A stretch of 33,329 nt of DNA, taken from Acidimicrobiales bacterium (GTDB lineage Bacteria > Actinomycetota > Acidimicrobiia > Acidimicrobiales > UBA8592). The position numbers and the translations under genes are program-made. Location: contig WTHU01000002.1 of the NCBI GenBank assembly GCA_011523005.1, forward strand, positions 1-33,329, in the 5' to 3' direction. Below the pieces are notes generated by a model, which had not been told where the DNA came from, did not search any database, and was given only the letters and a program-made list of their open reading frames with translations. Position 1 is the first letter of the stretch. The number at the start of each line of letters is the position of its first letter. This document shows, piece after piece, positions 27,667 to 33,329 of the stretch.

Positions 27667-28170
27667 TTACGCTGTTTGTTTTGTAGAGGCATCCCAGTCT
27701 TCGGGATTTTCTTCTACTACTGCTTCCAAAACTTCTGCAGTGTTTGCATCAATTAAAAGAACTGCTCGTTGGCTGGGAATCGGTTCTGATGAATAACCCA
27801 ATATTCTCCAAACAGGACGACTTCTTAATCCTCTCCACATCAGTTGTGCGGAGCATGGGCCTATATCGAAACCAAGTTCTGTCTCCGCAATCTGTAGTGC
27901 GTCACTCTCATCTATTTCACATTTTGTTGCAGCCAAGAGGTTATAGGTGCCAAACAGGCATATTCCAATGCCAGCGATTAGAAAACCGCTGTTAATAAGA
28001 GCTGAGTTGCTGAAAAGCACGAATAAAAAGATGAAGATAGAGCCTGTTAAAAGGTAGAGATATCCAGCCAACTTTCTCTTATCGTTGTTGGGAATCTGAT
28101 ATTCATCAGCGCCGTGGGAGGGCTGAAGATCATCTGGCAAAGTGTCTGGAGTGTGTTCATTAGTTGACAT
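27667..28170 (-). CDS. Hypothetical protein with two TM segments and a PepSY-like C-terminus
   Basis: Hydrophilic N-terminus, two hydrophobic segments, and a C-terminal domain ending AVLLIDANTAEVLEAVVEE. Confidence 0.6.
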   Translation of the reverse strand: MSTNEHTPDTLPDDLQPSHGADEYQIPNNDKRKLAGYLYLLTGSIFIFLFVLFSNSALINSGFLIAGIGICLFGTYNLLAATKCEIDESDALQIAETELGFDIGPCSAQLMWRGLRSRPVWRILGYSSEPIPSQRAVLLIDANTAEVLEAVVEENPEDWDASTKQTA

Positions 28171-28176
28171 GTGTAA

Positions 28177-28182
28177 ATTGTA
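28177..28182 (-). promoter_or_regulatory. Putative -10 element TACAAT for the gene at 27667-28170
   Basis: Minus strand: TACAAT, 6 nt, ATG (28170). Confidence 0.5.
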
Positions 28183-28207
28183 ATTTCTTTTTGGTTTGAT
28201 GGAATAA

Positions 28208-28744
28208 TCAACCAGCGGGCCAAACCTCTTTAAGCCTCTGGTAGCTCGAGGTAAGAGTTTCAGGTATCATTCTTGCTTCTGCAATTGAAGTTAAAAAGGT
28301 TGTATCGCCTTCCCATCTTGGGAGACAATGAACGTGTAAATGTTCTGGAATGCTCGCTCCAGCTGCTTTCCCAATGTTCATCCCTACGTTTATTCCGTCT
28401 GGATGGTAAGCCTCTGTAATTGCCTTCACTGCTTTATTCGTAATTTCCCATAGTTCCGCATTTTCTTCATTACTGAGGCGCGTTAGGTGAGGAGTCGCTC
28501 TTTTCGGTAGCACTAGAGTGTGCCCACTTACGTAGGGGTATTTGTTTAGTATTGCAGCGCAGAAGGTTCCCTCGTAGAGAACATAATTGGTACTTGCATC
28601 GCTTTCCCCCGTAAAGATATTTTCGAAAATGCTTGACGCAGGTGGCGACTGGATATTTTCTTCAGGATGTGTTTCTCCTGAAACATACGATTTCCGCCAT
28701 CCTGCCCATAGGACTCGTAATCGTGATGCTCCGGATTGCGTCAT
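28208..28744 (-). CDS. HIT-domain hydrolase/phosphorylase (actinobacterial Ap4A-phosphorylase type)
   Basis: YPYVSGHTLVLPKR, GINVGMNIGKAAGASIPEHLHVHCLPRWEGDTTF (HxHxH). Located between thrS and pgsA as in mycobacteria. ATGA overlap with thrS. Confidence 0.9.
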   Translation of the reverse strand: MTQSGASRLRVLWAGWRKSYVSGETHPEENIQSPPASSIFENIFTGESDASTNYVLYEGTFCAAILNKYPYVSGHTLVLPKRATPHLTRLSNEENAELWEITNKAVKAITEAYHPDGINVGMNIGKAAGASIPEHLHVHCLPRWEGDTTFLTSIAEARMIPETLTSSYQRLKEVWPAG

Positions 28745-30681
28745 TGCTGACTTCTTACTTCATCGTCAAGGCTTTGGATAAATTCGTCAAGGGGAACACC
28801 CCTTTCAACATCTCCGCCTCTGGGGTTAACCCCTACAGTGTGAGGTTCAATATCATCGTTACCTACTACTAAGACGTAAGGGATCTTTTGAGATTTGACA
28901 TCCCGGATTCTTTTTCCAAGTGAGTTACTAGCCCGCTCCAATTCAACCCTGAAGCCTTTATCACGAAGGGATCTCTCTACTTGTTCTGCATAGGTTTCAT
29001 GTTCTTCAGCTACTGGCAAGACGGAAACTTGAACTGGTGCAAGCCATACTGGGAAGGCTCCTGCGTAGTGCTCAATTAGAACACCGAAGAATCTCTCTAT
29101 AGATCCCATTAAAGCTCTGTGGATCATGACAGGGCGTTTGCGTTCGCCGGTAGAGTCAATGTACCTAAGATTGAATCGATCGGGCAGGTTAAAATCCAAC
29201 TGTATGGTTGATAGCTGCCATGATCTTCCGATTGCATCGGCAACATCAATATCTATTTTGGGTCCATAAAAAGCTGCGTCACCTTCTTTGACGTTATAAG
29301 ACAGTCCCTCTCTTTCAAGCGCTTCTATTAAAGCCTTTGTAGCGTTATCCCAAATCTCATCCGAGCCGACAGATTTCTCGGGATTACGAGTTGAAAGATT
29401 AAATGAGAATTCATTGAATCCAAAGGCTGTGAGAACAGACATCACGAACGTGAGAAGATTTGATATTTCATTGGATAACCCTTCTTCTGTTGTAAAGATA
29501 TGTGCGTCATCTTGCGTAAAGCCTCTGATCCTCATCAATCCATGGAGTGTGCCAGCACGCTCGTACCGGTAAACGGTGCCTAATTCGAATAGCCTTAGAG
29601 GCAGATCTCTATAAGATTTTGTTCCTGCCCTGTAGATCAAACAGTGCATTGGGCAATTCATGGGTTTCGGGTAATACTCTCCATTATCCATTTCCATTGG
29701 CGGGTACATGCCTTCGGCGTAGAAATCCAAATGTCCACTGGTCTTAAAAAGTTCTGAATTTGCTAGATGGGGTGTGTAGACGAATTTATAGTCGCCGTCC
29801 TCATGACGTTGGCGACTATAGTCTTCCATTAATTTTCTGATGCTAGAGCCTTTGGGATGCCAGACAGCTAATCCTCCCCCTAGCTCTGAAGGAAAGCTTA
29901 ATAAATTTAACTCGTTAGCTAATTTTCGGTGATCTCGTTTTGCGGCTTCTTCAAGCCGGTGTAAGTGTTCTTTTAGTTGAGATTTCGTGGCCCATGCGGT
30001 TCCGTAGATTCGTTGAAGCATTTGCCTCTTCTCATCGCCTCTCCAATAAGCTCCGGCGACGCTCATCAATTTAAAATGCGCTACTTTGCCAGTAGAGGGG
30101 ACATGAGGCCCTCGGCAAAGGTCAACGAAACCATCCCCATTTTGGTAAAAGCTTATTGTCTCGCTATCATCCACTTCTGATTTATCAGCGGACTCAATAA
30201 TTTCACATTTGTATGGGTGGTCAGAGAATATTTTTAGTGCTTGTTCAACGGTTGTTTCTCCGCGTACGAAAGCTTGATCTGCTTGGATAATCTCCCGCAT
30301 CTTTTGCTCAATCTTTTCCAATTCTTCTTCTTTGATAGCTACACCGTCTGGAATATCAAAGTCGTAGTAAAAGCCGTTCTCTATTGGTGGCCCAATAGCG
30401 AAAGTGGCTCCTGGGTATAGTTCTAAAACAGCTTGAGCTAAAATGTGAGCTGTGGAATGTCTGATGGTTTCTAAACCTTGATCCGTTTCTGAGGTAATAA
30501 TGCTCACTTGAGATCCATCTGCGAGTGGAGTTACAAGGTCAACCTCTACCCCATTCACTTCAGCAATAATTGCTGCCTTAGCCAAACCCTTTCCGATGTC
30601 TAAAGCTAGGTCAGCAACAGTTGCTCCTTCTTCTAACTCACGTTGAGATCCATCCGGAAGAGTGATTGTTATTGCTGTCAT
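28741..30681 (-). CDS. thrS: Threonyl-tRNA synthetase
   Basis: TGS domain, IRHSTAHILAQAVLELYPGATFAIGPPIENGFYYDFD, MNCPMHCLIYR, YRYERAGTLHGLMRIRGFTQDDAHIF. Confidence 0.97.
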   Translation of the reverse strand: MTAITITLPDGSQRELEEGATVADLALDIGKGLAKAAIIAEVNGVEVDLVTPLADGSQVSIITSETDQGLETIRHSTAHILAQAVLELYPGATFAIGPPIENGFYYDFDIPDGVAIKEEELEKIEQKMREIIQADQAFVRGETTVEQALKIFSDHPYKCEIIESADKSEVDDSETISFYQNGDGFVDLCRGPHVPSTGKVAHFKLMSVAGAYWRGDEKRQMLQRIYGTAWATKSQLKEHLHRLEEAAKRDHRKLANELNLLSFPSELGGGLAVWHPKGSSIRKLMEDYSRQRHEDGDYKFVYTPHLANSELFKTSGHLDFYAEGMYPPMEMDNGEYYPKPMNCPMHCLIYRAGTKSYRDLPLRLFELGTVYRYERAGTLHGLMRIRGFTQDDAHIFTTEEGLSNEISNLLTFVMSVLTAFGFNEFSFNLSTRNPEKSVGSDEIWDNATKALIEALEREGLSYNVKEGDAAFYGPKIDIDVADAIGRSWQLSTIQLDFNLPDRFNLRYIDSTGERKRPVMIHRALMGSIERFFGVLIEHYAGAFPVWLAPVQVSVLPVAEEHETYAEQVERSLRDKGFRVELERASNSLGKRIRDVKSQKIPYVLVVGNDDIEPHTVGVNPRGGDVERGVPLDEFIQSLDDEVRSQQ

Positions 30682-30687
30682 GAATGT

Positions 30688-30693
30688 ATGTTA
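30688..30693 (-). promoter_or_regulatory. Putative -10 element TAACAT for thrS
   Basis: Minus strand: TAACAT, 6 nt, ATG (30681). Confidence 0.5.
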
Positions 30694-30769
30694 CCGATCT
30701 GTATGGACGATTTCTGTGAATATACGCAGTTCTTTCCCTTAAACTTGGCTTGTGTCGTCTGAGCCATTT

Positions 30770-31894
30770 TCAAAGACGATCTATATTAACGCCAAGCAAC
30801 TTTGCTGCTTCTGAAACACCATTTCCTGCTGCTGCTTGGGCATCAAGCACTCTGACAGCTTCCGGAGTATTCAAATCATCGTCTAGACAATTCCTAACCT
30901 GCTCTAATCCTCCATCTCCTGAACCTGCGTTTACCCAAGAGCGTAAACGCTGGTCGGCCATTTCCATTAGGTCCGGGGTCCAAGACCATGAATGCCTATA
31001 GTGGTGGTTTATTAGAGCTAGCCTTATCGCTCTGGGGTCATGCTTTTGTCTAAGATCAGATACGAAAACAAGGTTCCCTAACGACTTTGACATCTTCTCA
31101 CCGTCCATTTTTACCATTGCTTGATGCATCCAGACCCGCACAAAGGGTTTACCGGTTAATGATTCGGATTGAACCCGCTCACATTCGTGGTGAGGGAAAA
31201 TTAGGTCAGCCCCTCCGCCGTGAATATCTATTGTTTCCGTTTGTAGCTCTCTCATTGCGAGCACTGAACATTCGACATGCCAACCAGGCCTACCAGGGCC
31301 CCACATACTTTCCCAGGCGGGCTCATCAGGAAGCGAAGGCTGCCAAAGGACGAAATCTAATGGATTACGCTTCAGAGGATCTTGGGGGTTACCGCCCCTT
31401 TCGCCTGCAAATTGCAACATGGTGGACTCATCTAGGCCACACATAGCGCCGAAATCAACTGATTTCGAAATATCAAAGTACACAAAGCCTTCCACTTCAT
31501 AAGCATCGCCCTTTTCCAATAGTTTGGCGACAAATTTTCGGATTTCAGCGATTGCGGAGGTAGCCCGTGGTTCACTCCAACATGGAATCATTTCTAGCGC
31601 GGTCATGTCTTCATTGAAGCGATTAGTTTCTTTGGCCGCTAGATCAAGATAATGAACTCCTAGTTCACGAGCTTTCCGAAGGATATCATCATCAACGTCT
31701 GTGACATTTCGCACGCATCGTGTTTCGTGCCCCAGATCCCTTAGGCGTCTTTGCAAAACATCGTAAGTCACGTAAGTAGCTGCATGCCCAATATGAGTTG
31801 CGTCGTAAGGCGTGATTCCGCATGTATAAATGCTCACTATCGGCCCTGGCCTGAAATCTTCGATATTGTTTGTTGCCGTGTTGAAAATTCGCAT
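30770..31894 (-). CDS. mshC: Cysteine ligase of the CysS/MshC family, most similar in motif to mycothiol ligase MshC
   Basis: YTCGITPYDATHIGHAATY (MshC-type, versus CGPTVYDxxHIGNAR in CysS), ERGGNPQDPLKRNPLDFVLWQPS, GPGRPGWHVECS, KMSKS; 375 aa. ATG at 31894. Confidence 0.8.
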   Translation of the reverse strand: MRIFNTATNNIEDFRPGPIVSIYTCGITPYDATHIGHAATYVTYDVLQRRLRDLGHETRCVRNVTDVDDDILRKARELGVHYLDLAAKETNRFNEDMTALEMIPCWSEPRATSAIAEIRKFVAKLLEKGDAYEVEGFVYFDISKSVDFGAMCGLDESTMLQFAGERGGNPQDPLKRNPLDFVLWQPSLPDEPAWESMWGPGRPGWHVECSVLAMRELQTETIDIHGGGADLIFPHHECERVQSESLTGKPFVRVWMHQAMVKMDGEKMSKSLGNLVFVSDLRQKHDPRAIRLALINHHYRHSWSWTPDLMEMADQRLRSWVNAGSGDGGLEQVRNCLDDDLNTPEAVRVLDAQAAAGNGVSEAAKLLGVNIDRL

Positions 31895-31958
31895 CAATTC
31901 ATTGTGACCTAAGTTTTATCGCCATTGTAGGGTATCTCTACTTTGGCTCTGCACAAAG

Positions 31959-32612
31959 TTACTCCAGGCCTATGATGCTGACAGAAGAACGTGTTTTATA
32001 AAGTTTGTTGAGTTGGAGGAGGACTGCTGTGAATGCTTCAACAGGGGCAGCGTTTGCCAGGCTGCCGCAATCAAGTCCTCGCAGATTATCCATCTTGTTG
32101 ACTATTTCAATCGTCTCATCTATTGCTGATTGCTCATCCGCACATACAAGGACATCGCCTTCCATTGGGGTATCAATCTCTCCTAGTTCTTTTGCTGGGA
32201 GGTGTTGAAAAGCCATTGAAACTCTAGACCCTGGTATAGCTGCTTGTACATCTGCAGCTATGGAACCTCTAGGAGGGTAGAGCGCGTGGAATTCATTACC
32301 GACTCTTGCGAGCGCATTTGCCATACAAATGACTAATTTGCCACTCAATTGTTTTTTTAGTGCTTTGGCCGTTGGCGCACAGGAGTCCCATGGAGTTGCT
32401 AGTACAACCATTTCTGCAAGAGCAGCTTCTTCATTACTTACTCCTTTTAGCTGGTAACCTCTGTCGCCCCATTCTTCAATAAGCTCATCCACTATTTCCG
32501 CTGCCCTACCTGAGGACCTGGATCCTATTTCTATTTCATATCCGACTGAAGCCAATCGCAGGGCTAACCCTCGTCCAGCTGGTCCGGTTCCTCCAACAAT
32601 GCCAATTTTCAT
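31959..32612 (-). CDS. npdG: F420-dependent NADP reductase family protein
   Basis: MKIGIVGGTGPAGRGLALRLASVGYEIEIGSRSSGRAAEI, AFQHLPAKEL, LRGLDCGSLANAAPVEAFTAVLLQLNKLYK. Confidence 0.88.
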   Translation of the reverse strand: MKIGIVGGTGPAGRGLALRLASVGYEIEIGSRSSGRAAEIVDELIEEWGDRGYQLKGVSNEEAALAEMVVLATPWDSCAPTAKALKKQLSGKLVICMANALARVGNEFHALYPPRGSIAADVQAAIPGSRVSMAFQHLPAKELGEIDTPMEGDVLVCADEQSAIDETIEIVNKMDNLRGLDCGSLANAAPVEAFTAVLLQLNKLYKTRSSVSIIGLE

Positions 32613-32618
32613 GTCTAG

Positions 32619-32624
32619 AACATA
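32619..32624 (-). promoter_or_regulatory. Putative -10 element TATGTT for npdG
   Basis: Minus strand: TATGTT, 6 nt, ATG (32612). Confidence 0.5.
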
Positions 32625-32748
32625 CCGGAGAAGTTATTCAATCCGACGAATTTCGTTGTATTTATTTTTGCAAGAATGAATTTAGGAATCCTCAAATGTT
32701 TGGCGTACTCATGTAATGTCTAAAGTGAGCCTATGCATCGGAGCAGCA

Positions 32749-33329
32749 ATGGGGATATTGCAGGATAAAAATATTTTAATCACAGGAGTTCTGACCGACG
32801 CAAGCCTTGCTTTTGGCGTAGCCCAGCTAGCGATTAATGAAGGCGCTAACGTTGTTGTAACAGGCGCAGGGCGTGGTTTAAGGCTCACTGAGAGAACAGT
32901 TAGAAAACTTGAAGGGGACGTAGAAGTTCTAGAATTTGATGTCACCAACCCAACTCATGTTTCAGTAGTCCACGATCGACTCAAAGAAAAGTGGACACAA
33001 GTAGACGGAGCTCTACACGCAATCGGATTCATGCCGGAGGTAGGCCTAGGGGAAGACTTCTTTTCTGCGAGCTGGGATGATATCGCACCTGGCTTTAACA
33101 TTTCGGCCTATTCCCTCAAGACTGTAGCTGAAGCCACCGCCCCTCTTATGAAAAATGGAGGATCCATTGTGGGCTTGGATTTTGATGCCCGCTTCGCCTG
33201 GCCGGCGTATAACTGGATGGGTGTAGCAAAAGCAGCACTTGAGTCTGCATCCCGGTACCTTGCTCGTTCACTTGGACCCCAAAATATTCGAGTAAATCTA
33301 GTGACAGCTGGACCGATTAGAACTATGGC
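32749..33329 (+). CDS. fabI: Enoyl-[acyl-carrier-protein] reductase, InhA/FabI family, partial at window end
   Basis: MGILQDKNILITGVLTDASLAFGVAQLAINEGANVVVTGAGRGL...FDARFAWPAYNWMGVAKAALESASRYLARSLGPQNIRVNLVTAGPIRTM. Catalytic Y and K present. GGAG upstream; an in-frame ATG at 32716 is an alternative start. Confidence 0.93.
   Translation, partial: MGILQDKNILITGVLTDASLAFGVAQLAINEGANVVVTGAGRGLRLTERTVRKLEGDVEVLEFDVTNPTHVSVVHDRLKEKWTQVDGALHAIGFMPEVGLGEDFFSASWDDIAPGFNISAYSLKTVAEATAPLMKNGGSIVGLDFDARFAWPAYNWMGVAKAALESASRYLARSLGPQNIRVNLVTAGPIRTM

Noticed and set aside
32709-32948. 79-aa minus-strand ORF at the right end
   Set aside because: Antisense to the well-supported InhA/FabI-like gene; Ser/Thr/Pro-rich shadow translation.
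1-33329. Mobile elements, CRISPR arrays, phage genes, defence systems, tRNA or rRNA genes
   Set aside because: No transposase, integrase, regular repeat array, or tRNA-like cloverleaf was recognised; intergenic gaps are nearly all under 140 bp and the genes are conserved housekeeping functions.

Overview
This 33.3 kb window is a compact block of bacterial chromosome, apparently from an actinobacterium with fairly low GC, possibly a marine Acidimicrobiia-like lineage (inference). It holds about 34 protein genes and is almost entirely on the minus strand. In minus-strand order the genes are npdG, mshC, thrS, a HIT protein, a small membrane protein, pgsA, patA-like, pimA-like, lemA, a degenerate M48 protein, pdxS, pdxT, yebC, ruvC, ruvA, ruvB, queA, tgt, yajC, secD, secF, apt, rel, a DivIVA-repeat protein, hisS, aspS, a small membrane protein, alaS, ruvX, mltG, aroE, aroB and aroQ (partial). 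Only a very short SepF-like gene and an inhA/fabI-like gene (partial) are on the plus strand. Gene order is a condensed version of the thrS-to-aroQ region of Mycobacterium tuberculosis. I see no mobile element, CRISPR array, rRNA, tRNA or obvious defence system, and no wholly new multi-gene system. The observations most worth following up are: (1) the Tgt homologue has lost all three Cys ligands of its structural zinc site while keeping its catalytic residues; (2) the M48 peptidase homologue beside lemA has lost zinc-ligand residues (HELSR instead of HExxH, and the downstream Glu); (3) TANNNT -10-like hexamers recur exactly 6-7 nt before start codons, suggesting widespread leaderless transcription; (4) a 77-aa core-only SepF; (5) an unlisted 41-codon ORF joined to tgt by a TAATG overlap; and (6) a 36-bp dyad upstream of alaS.
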